The position numbers were made by a program, and so were the translations under genes. A DNA stretch of 46,521 nt from Lingula anatina (Eukaryota; Brachiopoda; Lingulata; Lingulida; Lingulidae), in assembly GCF_001039355.2 (NCBI RefSeq), contig NW_019775125.1, positions 132,697 through 179,217 of the forward strand, given 5' to 3'. Shown piece by piece: positions 36,108 through 46,521 of this stretch (position 1 is the first letter of the stretch; each line of letters starts with the position of its first letter). A model generated the notes under the pieces. The model ran no database searches. It saw nothing but the letters and a program-made list of their open reading frames with translations, and was not told where the DNA came from.

Positions 36108-39100
36108 TTAGAAATAAGTGTACAGAGATCTATGGTCACTGTGGCCAGAATTCCTGGAGGCAACTATTCTAACTGGACACCTGGTCATATACATAATGAC
36201 CCCAGCATGGACACAATATAGGGTGGAGGACCATGATATATTGAGAGGAGCCATTAATAACAGCCTACCACTCACCCAGTGGGAGAAACAGAGGTTAGAC
36301 TGAAACTGGTTTGTGCTTAATTATACCATGATATAAATAACTAAACCTGGGACCTGTGAACTGGGGATAGAACTCTTGTCACCTGTTGCCATGGTTTGAA
36401 GTTGTGTTTCCAGTAAGGTTTGGAGGACCTAACTCAGTTCAGCTAAAATCATGTTTTTTTTTCTTTTTCTAGGCTGTTTCCATTAATGCTACAAGATTGA
36501 ACTCTTCACTATCTAGACTAAATTAAAGCTAAACGTTATAGGTGTCAGTCACTTTAATGAAAATACATGAATTTCCATCAGATAGTTTCCAGTAATGTTA
36601 GGATGTGCCTAAATAAGTTCAGCTCAAATCATCTGTCTGTCTGTCTGGTTTATGATTAGCTCATCATAGGAATCATTTTCACTAAAATCACGCCCAGTTC
36701 TATTATCAATATTACTAAACTATCAATCCCTCTACATCATCAATATTATTCATTGACATCATCATTAATATCATGTATCATTATAACTATTTACAAACAT
36801 TAATTCATTTTGGGACACAATAACATGGTATCTGTATGGCACTTATTTCAGTGGCACATTCATGTATAGAATTCAAACAAAAAAGTACCACCATTACTGT
36901 TCTTATTAACAATGTTTTGAATAACAACAGGGATCAAATTTAATCAAAATAATTCAGTGATAAAATACAGGATAAAGCATGCATAAAGATATCAATCTGA
37001 CAATTAAGAGCATTGTTCAAAATGATACCTTATCTAAATCACAAGAGAAATATGTGCATTCTCTGCAAAAAAATCAATGGCAGAACTGCAACACGAGGAT
37101 AGAAATACAACCATCTTCCATCTATATTTAATCTAGTGCCCTGGATGCATTAGACACAATGCAATGTAAACTGCACTAAACACCCACAGCAGCTTTATTA
37201 ATTCATAAACAAAACCGTGTCCGAAATGACAATAAAAGATCGTGAATTCAGAAAGCTGATGGTGTCTGCACTGAGCAGCCTGTGCTATCCAGACAACTAG
37301 TGATTTTTGATCAATACTGTCTGCTGTGACTGAGCCAGGCATAACATGGCTGGGAGATTTCATAGCTTGTTTACTTCACAGCATGTGAAGTCTACCTGTA
37401 TCAGTGCAGGTCCTGCTGGGATCAGCCTGCGATAATAATTACTTTAGTCAAATATATCAAAGTTATTGTGGCCAAATATAAATCAGAACCAAACTAAAGA
37501 CATCTAGTTATAAATATTTAAATGGTTAACATCTACAAGCCAAATTAGAGTCTTCTTTTATAAGCATGCCATTTTAATATATAAAGATGCTGAAGGCTTG
37601 GCTTAGGCAGACTTCAATACTACAGTGTCAAGGATTATTTCTAACTCATAAGGTACCTAGACAGTAATCAACTGCATTCAGACCAAGGCTGTTTTAACAG
37701 AAAATAGGTCCAAATATGTCATCAGTCTAACTCCTTAACAGAAACTGCTACACAGATGTGCATAACATTTATAAAACTATCAGATTCAGCGTCTGTATAG
37801 ATGACACTTCTTTTCGTACCCTAATAGTCTAATCCACCCTAAATTGACTCCAAATATGACCCGTCCTGTCATCCCAACTGAGAACTCCCAGTCTCTCTCT
37901 CTCTTTCTCTCTCTGTCTGTCTCTCCTTTTTTGTCTCTCGTAGCCACACACACACACACACCTTACCTATACCAGACACTACAGCATGCTACACCATACC
38001 TACCAGTACTACATGCCTGATCTCCATACATACAAGTCACACTCTCCCTCTCTGTTGACATAACTTTCCCTGTAGCTGTGACCCCAGCTTTATTCCCTGC
38101 CCCTGTTCTTTGTCACTGGAGCTGTGTAGTATGAAAACAGCAGCTCACATATCACTATTCAAGTACATGGGTGAGGCTTTGTGTGCCCAGTCTGCTCAAC
38201 CCTGCCCCCTTTCTCTGTGCTTCTGTGATTTTTAGTCTAAATAATGAAATTATTACTTTCATATTTGGCTGCTGGCTGGGTGGGGTGGTAAGCAGGCTGG
38301 GTGGCCAGGATAACTGGGTGGGACAATACTCTGGCTGGGTGGGATGGCTAGCTGACCCCCTCTCTCCCTAGTCTGTCTAGACAACTCCTGCATTTGGCCA
38401 CCATCTGTGTGTATGTGTGTGTGAGCACACACACACACCCCCACATCTCTCTCTCTCTCTCTCTCTCTTGCTCTGTGTCGACACCTCAACAGGTGGATGG
38501 ACAGCCTGTATCATTTCCTTGTATAATTCCAGCCCTGTGGTTGGTGCTTAAGTAATAACCAGGTAGACAAACATTAGTCTTATAGCAGCTGTTAAGTAGC
38601 TGCCTATAGTACATGAACATCTTTTACCTGGCTAAACTGGTGGTCTTCTGGCCTTTCTTCACAATTGCATTTCTATGGACAGTTTCACAAAAATAAATCC
38701 TTACTAGTCACCGGATTTCCTCTGACTCTTTCATTTAAATGTGCTGAACCATTTGTATTACGAATTGAAAAAAAAGTGGCAATTTGGCTAAGCGAAAAAG
38801 ATTGCTAAGTGCTACCCCAGAGAACATAAATGTTGGTCTTCGCTGTATGACAGAAAAAGGTGGTCTGTTTCAGTACAGGCTAAGCAGGCAGACAAAGCGA
38901 TGTCATGATAGCAACATATAACAAACCTCGACACTGTCTTAAATTAAATGATCTTTTGAAACATCATTAGAGCACTGCTCATAACAAAATTCTTGGAATC
39001 ATTTGTGGTCTAGACAGTTTCTAGGAAAGTATACAGAGGCCAAAAAAGCAATGCCTTGTTAAAAACCATTCAGATATACAATAATATTCAGATAATAATG

Positions 39101-39309
39101 ATGTTATTTAATAAAATACCAAGTAACACTTGTGAGGGGAGAGGGGGTAAAGAAGGGGGGGGGCTAAATAACTAGATAACTCGTTAATATGAAGACTTTT
39201 GGCATGGATCATAACTGTTGTTAAGATTCCTTTCAACAAGAATTGAACCAAAATTTGCTAATAATGACACGTATGTTCCACTTCTCAAGACTTATATGCC
39301 AATCTTTTT

Positions 39310-39346
<37 letters not shown>

Positions 39347-39462
39347 TCATAGAAAGTAACCATAAATTGCAATTAACCAGTACTCTATCTCAGTATTTTA
39401 TCACGTGGTTCATTAAATATATAGATCTTTGACACTGAACCCATGTTTTTAGGTGCATCTAA
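36108..39462. other. Upstream non-coding region with simple repeats
   Basis: No exon recognised. It contains CT/CA patches (37891-37961), a CTGGGTGG-type G-rich repeat (38270-38357), TG/CA inverted patches (38400-38437), short CT runs (38445-38468, 39316-39342) and a G-run (39150-39163). The frame at 36118-36303 has no recognisable similarity. Confidence 0.5.
38270..38357 (+). repeat. CTGGGTGG-type degenerate repeat
   Basis: GCTGGGTGGGGTGG, GCTGGGTGGCC, ACTGGGTGGGAC and GCTGGGTGGGATGG follow one another within 88 bases. It is G-rich on the plus strand and could form quadruplexes. Confidence 0.75.
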
Positions 39463-39681
39463 GAGACCATTCCCACAGATATTTAGGTCGATCCTTCCCC
39501 TTGGGGAGTCTCACTAGATTGCTGTCAGCTTAATTGGCTTAAATGTCTGTCCTGCCTACTAAAAGCTGTAAGGGGGTAATGAACTTTTGTGCTCGCTCGG
39601 AAGCTGACAGCAATTTAGCGTGAACCCCCAGGGAGTTAGGTCGATTCAGATGGATCGATTTAAATCTGTGGGAACCCAGTC
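39463..39681. mobile_element. MITE family 2, copy C (complete, TAA duplication)
   Basis: 219 bp in the same orientation as copy A, ends GAGACCATTCCCACAGAT and the inverse of ATCTGTGGGAACCCAGTC, flanked by TAA at 39460-39462 and 39682-39684. It is the clearest copy for defining the ends of this family. Confidence 0.85.
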
Positions 39682-39684
39682 TAA

Positions 39685-42600
39685 CATAACATCAAAATGC
39701 AAAATGCAAAATGCAACTTATAAATGTATCAAATTCCTTCTACATTTAGACTGTAATGACATTAGTCCACCAATAACTTTTTTTTTTGAATTTTTTGCTA
39801 CGAATGTTGTCTCCTCCCTCCACAAAGATAGATCAAGAGTTGCTTAAACCCTATATAATGATGTCCAAACCAAAGAAGACTTACAATGAATCCTTCTGCA
39901 GCTGTCATCCATTCAACTGACTCCATCAGGGGGGAGGGGGGGAACCCCAAAGAATTTAAATAAAATCACCACGCGCTACTAATCCTGCAGTTCAGCTGTA
40001 AGTTAGAACAGAGTGTGAATGCAACTTAACAGCTATGCTGCTTCTGCAATGACAACTGAGTTACAACACTGAAATCCTGGAGTTCTAATTCAATCAAATC
40101 TTCCACTGCATTTTCACTAAGTGCAATTCCAAACTCTCATCTAAACCACAAGGGACATGAGAAGTATTCCAGAGTAATCCTTGTTTTCCTGTTATATACT
40201 CCAGTGCAATCCTTCTTTTGGTATGAACCAGACAACCGCCTTTCTCTGATGACAAGGTTTTGTACCTTTTCAGTTGTATGAGTTAAAATTGGTAAATGCT
40301 GCCGTTTTAGCTCACTAAGTCAGTGGTAGGAAACGTAAGACAGCCAACACGCACACCTCCTATCAGATGGTATCACTTAAGTGAGGCTGCCTTTTTCCAA
40401 GAAACTGATTCTCAGAAATTATATAATCTTGGAAATGTCCATATTGCATGCAATGTTGAGTAAAGAATATTAACAGTACGGTATTAACTCGCACATTCTG
40501 TACACCTCTTTCTGTTATCTTTTCTCAGTTATCAAATACGTACACTTTCAGACTTAAACAAAATACTAACTGCTCACAACCATTATAGTAAATTGTTTTC
40601 AATTTTTTTACTTCTTTTTCAAATATTACTTTCTAAATTTTATTTCAGCCCAAACTAGTGGTTAATTTTAGCTAAATTTAGACTAATTATGATTCAAACA
40701 GAAATATACACAGTCAGTAAAGATAAGCAACTTAAATTAATATGCTTACTACTGAATTTTTTTTTTTTTTTGTCTTTGTATTTTTTTTCTCTATTTTTTC
40801 CCTATGAAATGCCAAGGTATCCAGAGTATTCTTACTGTGGGCCTGTGGTTCATATCTGCTGTAAACATGAATGGAAATGTTGGTGAAACATGCTAAACAT
40901 GCAATGTCTATTTTTTATCATGCAAAGTCTAGGAAAAACAACTGTAACATGGAACACCTGGTTTCCAGGTAAAATATATATGTCAATTTCACACCACCTG
41001 GTTGTGACCTAAATTCTTCAGCTATGACACATAATTACTAGTACTAGTAATCTAAAACTAAATTTCATCTTCGCCAAACCCCTTATTTTGTCTGTTCAGC
41101 ACTTTAAACAAATGAAAATATCAGCCATGCAGGAAAAATGTATCGCGTGTAACACTTTATGAATCCTAACCCCCTCCCCCCAACACACAGTGACACACAC
41201 ACACACACGCACACATGCACACACACACACCCATTCAACTGAGAAATATCACTAACGTGGAAGAAACATTACAAATTAAAGAAAAGAGAAAAAATAGAAG
41301 AAAAATGAGTTACGTAACGCATACATGTCAAAGCAGCTGTAAAACAAGATCAGAACTGTGCAAACTAGAAAACAGTTACTTTAATCAAAATGTCATCAGT
41401 AGTTGACCAAATTATTTTTAAGGGGCAGATTGTCATACTTTCTTCGTATTTCAAATCTCAGGATAAACCACCCAAAGCCAGACTTAACTTGAAGACCAAA
41501 AAAAGCCTGCTTTGACTGTTCTTTATCAGCACAAGTCCACAAGAATTCAGTAAAAGTGCTGTGTTTGCCTTCAACTCACACAGATCTTCAAACAATAATC
41601 TTTACTTTAATAAAACTTATTTATAAACTGAACTGCAGTCTACAACAATAACACTATAAAAAACCTTGTGGAAAGAGCAGTGACGCCTCATCCTCATGGA
41701 AAAGATCGAGTCATCACCGTAGTCTTCCAATGATTTATCTCGAGTCTAAGTAGATCCTATTTTAAACCAACACCATTTTTTGACAAAATTTCTTTCTCAT
41801 TTTCAGTGTACTCAGACCAATCACACTGTACATTAGTTCAAGGGAATTCTCCTCCATACAAATCAGGCTGATATTTGTACCACAGAGCTAGAAGCCGACT
41901 CAGAAGCCAAGCATCCTATGCACACCAACAAACAAGTCCCCCACACCTCCACTGACGGTCATTAAGCATACATAACAAGTCGGAACAATCCACTTTTGTC
42001 CTTACGCTGAAAACCTTGAACCAGCGCAGCCGTGCCTCTCTACGACCCCCATCTCTTGTGAACCACAGTATTGACCGCTGACATGTCATGTTTGTTAACA
42101 TGGAAGTTATTTTGTCCCAGTGCATGTCCACGTTAGAGATCAGTTGTGGGGGTTATTTTGGGTCATTGCCTGTGGTTTTATAGGAAAGTTCTTATCTGAT
42201 GGAAGATCCTATCATAACCAGTATGCATTGTGGCAGCCTGCCTTTGGTACAGAAACCAATATGAGTTAAACTGTACCCACTTCCTCCCTCTTATAAAAGA
42301 AATAGCTGAAAACACTAAGTACAATGCATTCCAAATCTTAATGCTATAATTCAAATGCCTTACTAGTACTTTTATCACATATTATGACATAGGGGCATTT
42401 TTTAGGGCAGATCTGATCAAAAATTGCACAAAAAAAAAAAAAAAAAAAAACTGAAAAGTCCACAGACTGTTTTCCAAGGGCACAGTTCTGCTGAAGAGAC
42501 TTTGTTTTCCACCATATTTACACTGGTAAAATTCTGCACTGCACAGGCTTCCTTGGCTTCTATATTATGTATGCCAGCAAGCATACAGTGGGTATAAATA

Positions 42601-42862
42601 TTGTGGACAGCCTCCACATACAGGATGACATTCACTGGTTTTAGTTCTATTTGCTAAACCCTGGACTCCGAAGAGCAAAGCTATCTCTAATGCACAAATG
42701 CCTTTCATATCTGTTGATTTAATCATCCTTTCCCATTTAGATACAGAGATATTTGTCAAATTAAGTCTGATAAGTTTTTTTAAAAGTGCATTATTGGAAA
42801 ATTGGATTAAAACTAACATTCTTCCAGTAGAAGTTTAAATCGGGATCTAGGTAAGGATATAG
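39685..42862. other. Upstream non-coding region
   Basis: AT-rich, no recognised exon. CA-rich patch at 41192-41230 and an A-run at 42430-42450. A minus-strand stretch at 42010-42131 is relatively GC-rich and ends in a donor-like GTTTTCAGC|GTAAGG. It could be an untranslated first exon, with only weak support. Confidence 0.4.
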
Positions 42863-42960
42863 ATTTGCAATCTGGAGAAGGCTCAGGATCTGGATAAGTA
42901 ATGAAGTTGTTATTTGCAATCTGGAGAAGGCTGAGGATCTGGATAAGTAATGAAGTTGTT
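42863..42960 (+). repeat. 49-bp tandem duplication
   Basis: Two copies, 42863-42911 and 42912-42960, beginning ATTTGCAATCTGGAGAAGGC and ending AATGAAGTTGTT, with one visible C/G difference. Confidence 0.95.
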
Positions 42961-45799
42961 ACAAAGGGAATTCAGAACTATATGAACAGCCAATACAAGT
43001 GTGTTGAACAGTTTTTAAAACATTTCCAGTAGTTGCGTCAAAAAAATAAAGATGAAAGATTTACGTGAAAATTTCCCTCACAAACATGCTGCCATAAAAC
43101 ATTTTTCTTTTAATTTTCTTATTATCATTTTCATTATTGTCTCTATTTTATAAGTAAGCATGCTTAATTCCACTCTCAGTCTGTTGCAGGTGTGCCCCAT
43201 AAAAATAAGGGAAAAATCAACTCAAAACATCAAAGCTGCTTCAACTCCATCATTACCTGACACGTTTTATGTTTTCTAACCAGCAGCTTCCCAAGACACC
43301 TGGTTTTAATGTCAATAATTCAAAGAGATTGGAATGTTTGTCTTTTAAAATATCTTTCAAACTAAATACATCTTTATATTGATCAGCATATAAATTGAGT
43401 TTTCTTTCCTTTACCTTAAAAAAAAACTCTTTTTCCACATAAAACAGGGCAAATTAGAGATTCCAGATGGTTTGGTTCAATCTGAATAAATCTTGGTAAC
43501 ATCCTTGGTTTTCAGGGGTCAGTTTTGATCTAATAATGTCCAGTAAATCTGGGCAGTCAGCTCTTGTAAAGGTCAACACATAACCATATTACACCTTTGG
43601 TTACTGGTGCCAAATGAAACTAGGAAGTTCTGGAGAATATCCCACTGAGGAAATGAACAATTTAAGTGTGGTGATGACATCAGTGATAAAGATCATGAAG
43701 AGGAAAAGAAAAAGCAGAAACTAGACATGAAGATGATCAAACTGATTCCAGTTATCACTCACTACATAAATTTTTAAAAATCATCATTATTAGTATTATT
43801 ATTATTATTATTATTTATCTACATTCAAACCTTTTTTCATTGATAGAAAACATTGACTACAAAGAAAAGGTACCAAAATTTTAAAGAAAAAATTTGCTGA
43901 GGTACTATAAATCTAAATCATGGAAGAAGCAAATGTCATAGCTGATGAGGACTGCATTAACTTACATTTACACTTAGCCAGGGAAGTGTGTGTGTGTGTG
44001 TGTGTGTTTGTGTTTGAAAGAGAGAGTAAGGGGGGGGGGGGTTTACACCCTTTCACCAAAATGTCCTATCTTGAATCAGTCCAAGCATGTCCCAACTGGT
44101 TGCATACATCAAACTCAACATGATGTCACAGGAAGTAAGAGATGATGACTGGCGACCACAAGAATTTCTTTAATCATGTGTTTTGCTCGAGATAACGGAC
44201 TAGCATGATTATCACTTTCAGCTGAGCATGAAGAGAGATGATGACGATTATGGTAATTCTTCTGAAATTTCAGATGCAATTCCACTTATTCCTTACAAAA
44301 TTTTTTCAAGATTTACAATACAGGGACCTAATATAGACAGGTAACCCAACTCTCTATTCGGAATTTTCTGATAAAAAATCTTATAAATATGGAACGAAAC
44401 ACAATTCCAGGGAATACTGTTTTACAATTATTCAATTTGGCTGAAATTAATATTTGCAGTTCTAATCAATTCTGTGAAGCCGTAAAACACAGAAAATGTG
44501 CTATGTAAAGATATTACAGTGGAGAGGAGGAAGGGAGGATCTGTTTCTATTTAAAATGACATCATAATCACCATCATCATTATTCAGAGCCTAATGTGTT
44601 CCTTTGTACTAAGGCCTCAGCATGCTTCTTCCAGTGTATTTTGTCTTGTGCTTCACACTTCCAGTTAAACATACAAATCACACTACCATAAACTTACTAT
44701 ATTTTATTTTAACTTAGATAAAGTTCAAAGCTGTTCAGCAATCTAGCTAAAGTACATCTAATTTCTGAGAGAGTCCAATAGATAAATTTTGGCAAAAAAC
44801 ACTGTCCCACAGATATTTTTCTCAGATAAAGGGTGTGGCAGTTGTATTTTTTTAAACATTCATAATAAGATAAGGAAAACAAGCCCTAAATTAAAAGCTT
44901 CTAAACAAGTCTCATGGATGACAAGGGCAGGTTCGTTAAGGAGTGTCCATCTGCACAATATGGCTAACTGATCAAATGCTCAACCTGCACTTTTGGACAA
45001 AACTTCATGCCTAAGTCAATTTACCTCAAAATTTATCAGCTTATTTCAACTATCTTCCCTTATTTAAAGGTCTAAAAGATGAGACTTCTTGAAATAATTG
45101 GAAGAACACATAGGCAGTGCCCTTCAAGACTCCCAGTGGCCTCTGATGCAGGCAGACACCATGTCATACCATAATGACGATGCTGAACGATGTAAAGGAA
45201 ATGGCCACCACATCCTGCACAGGAAAGACGGGAAGGCTTTAACCTCAATGTTTTTCGATTAGCCATCCAGCTTGGTGCTTTGTAAAACAAGCCCCAGTAA
45301 ATACCAGAAACATATATCTAGGCTTTCATCAGCAACAAATCTATTGCTTTGGTCACAGCACTTTCATTATGACAAACACGAAACCTCCATCCCATAAGTG
45401 TAGGAAAACGGCCACAGAAGTGCCATAAAGACAGATAACTGCACTTCAATCAAGGAAAAACAGCTGCATTAATCAACTAGTTTTTTTTCCTATGTTCTGT
45501 TAAGCTGAAGGTCATGTGATGATAGAATTATTGATACTACTCTGAAGGCATGTTCACGCTGGATTTGTGGTTTTAGTTTGAGTCCTACTTTTTTGTCACT
45601 CTTGTTTTTTTTTTCCTTGTCTTTTCAATGTGTGTCAATTCCCTTTGAAACAAAAACAGAACATCTCAGAACAGTCAAGGAATGGAAACAATTTGAGATA
45701 CGACAGCTTGAAAAGAGGTTGGCCGCATGCAAAGTCTGGTAATTGATACAATATTAAACAGATCTAATTATCTGAAATCATCTTTCTGCATTCCCTTTT
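42961..45799. other. Non-coding region with minor simple repeats
   Basis: An ATT run (43790-43815), a TG run (43987-44010) next to a G-run (44030-44042). No frame with recognisable similarity on either strand. Confidence 0.45.
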
Positions 45800-45829
45800 T
45801 ATGTACAGACACAGATGTGTCTGTACATA
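45800..45829. repeat. Perfect 14-bp inverted repeat
   Basis: TATGTACAGACACA, spacer GA, then its exact reverse complement TGTGTCTGTACATA. It is followed within 20 bases by CGTCGCCGATGCCGATGCCG, so it may mark the edge of the repeat in the right end of the window. Confidence 0.9.
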
Positions 45830-45849
45830 TTGCCATCACCTGCGTCTGT

Positions 45850-46200
45850 CGTCGCCGATGCCGATGCCGATGCCGGCGCCGTGCACTTTCCTTGTTAACA
45901 CAATAAGTGGACGGCAGTTTTACTTTTTGGTTTTATATTTACAGAGCTGATGAATATTCATAAAATGCAGGTCAAGTTCGAAAATCAGCATGATCGGGCC
46001 ATTATGGTAGAAGTTATGCTGTTTTTTCACTTTTCAGCATATATGCAACACTGTTAACACATTTTAAGGAAAACCGTTAGGCCTGTTGTCATGAAACTAA
46101 CAGGAGTAATCAATCTTACCAAAATGTCGGTCAAGTTCGAAAATCAGCATAATTGGGCCATTATTTTAGTAGTTATGCTGTTTTTTCACATTTCCTCAGA
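45850..46200 (+). repeat. Interspersed-type repeat with two internal GGTCAAGTTCGAAAATCAGC units
   Basis: A GCCGAT hexamer run (45853-45879) is followed by a unit starting GGTCAAGTTCGAAAATCAGC at 45971 and again at 46130. Both continue ATNATYGGGCCATTAT and GTTATGCTGTTTTTTCAC. The spacing is about 159 bases. Similar blocks are, to my recollection, common in marine invertebrate genomes, but I cannot name the family. Confidence 0.65.
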
Positions 46201-46521
46201 TTTAATTCTTAGGCATGTTAATAGCCTTATTATTTAAGAAATAAGATACGTAAAAGTGTTTGTTTGACATTCCCTGCGTCTTTACAACATTGTTAGTTGA
46301 TTATGTAAAAATGATGGTAAACTTGTTATCATGTATTGTGTAATAAAGTGTCAAAAATGGAAATAAACCCATATCATTGCAGTTTGTCAGATTCAATCAT
46401 TCACTATGTTCAGAATCTCAGAATGAAGGAAATTGAACATTTAACACTATTCTATTGATATTTTTCCAATCTCATCAATTTTCTTAGATGATCATATAAA
46501 AATTGCAGTAAACTGCTTATT

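Noticed and set aside
36118-36303. 61-residue plus-strand frame next to MITE copy B
   Set aside because: No homology, no splice signals, and length expected by chance.
36340-36400. tRNA-derived SINE relic suggested by a box-B-like GAGTTCTATCCC
   Set aside because: No box A at the right distance, no A-tail and no second copy in the window.
42010-42131. Possible untranslated first exon or unrelated coding exon on the minus strand
   Set aside because: Only a donor-like GTAAGG and mild GC richness; the frame has no family resemblance, so it is not called as an exon.
1-46521. tRNA genes, rRNA, CRISPR arrays or bacterial-type operons
   Set aside because: No cloverleaf with paired A and B boxes, no ribosomal sequence, no direct-repeat/spacer array; all coding sequence is intron-split.

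Overview
This is eukaryotic (animal) genomic DNA. It is AT-rich, full of microsatellites and small non-autonomous transposons, and carries an intron-split gene whose nearest relatives I recognise are animal proteins. A marine invertebrate, possibly a lophotrochozoan, is my best guess from repeat style. I cannot name a species.

One gene dominates. A FERM-domain protein tyrosine phosphatase of the PTPN4/PTPN3 (fly Ptpmeg) type runs on the minus strand from about 34.8 kb down to about 4.1 kb. Thirteen consecutive coding steps join in perfect phase, giving 487 residues: an N-terminal leader, the whole FERM domain, the FERM-adjacent segment and part of the linker. A probable further exon brings this to 536. 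The PDZ and phosphatase domains must lie beyond the left edge, because the gene reads right to left. A probable 5' UTR exon with a short upstream ORF sits at 34.7 kb. At the start of FERM lobe F2 there are two 79-nt versions of the same exon (29.55 kb and 27.40 kb) with the same phases but different residues, the signature of mutually exclusive splicing.

Layout from left to right: 1-3286 is non-coding with a fold-back MITE. 3287-8075 and 8077-13210 are two near-identical copies of one region holding the linker exons, each ending in the same CT microsatellite at an N, so they look like two haplotypes placed end to end. 13212-35464 is one contig with most of the phosphatase gene. 35466-46521 has no recognisable coding sequence, only MITEs, microsatellites and other repeats. 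All four single Ns are followed by sequence already present just before them, which suggests overlapping contig joins rather than real gaps.

A lone, intact MFS-transporter exon (SLC17/sialin type) lies on the plus strand inside the large phosphatase intron at 13.5 kb. Three MITE families with TAA target duplications (PIF/Harbinger style) were found; one insertion is present in one haplotype copy and absent from the other. Two intronic minisatellites stand out: a 21-bp array of TGANNTCA motifs beside exon 7 and a 20-bp array beside exon 2.
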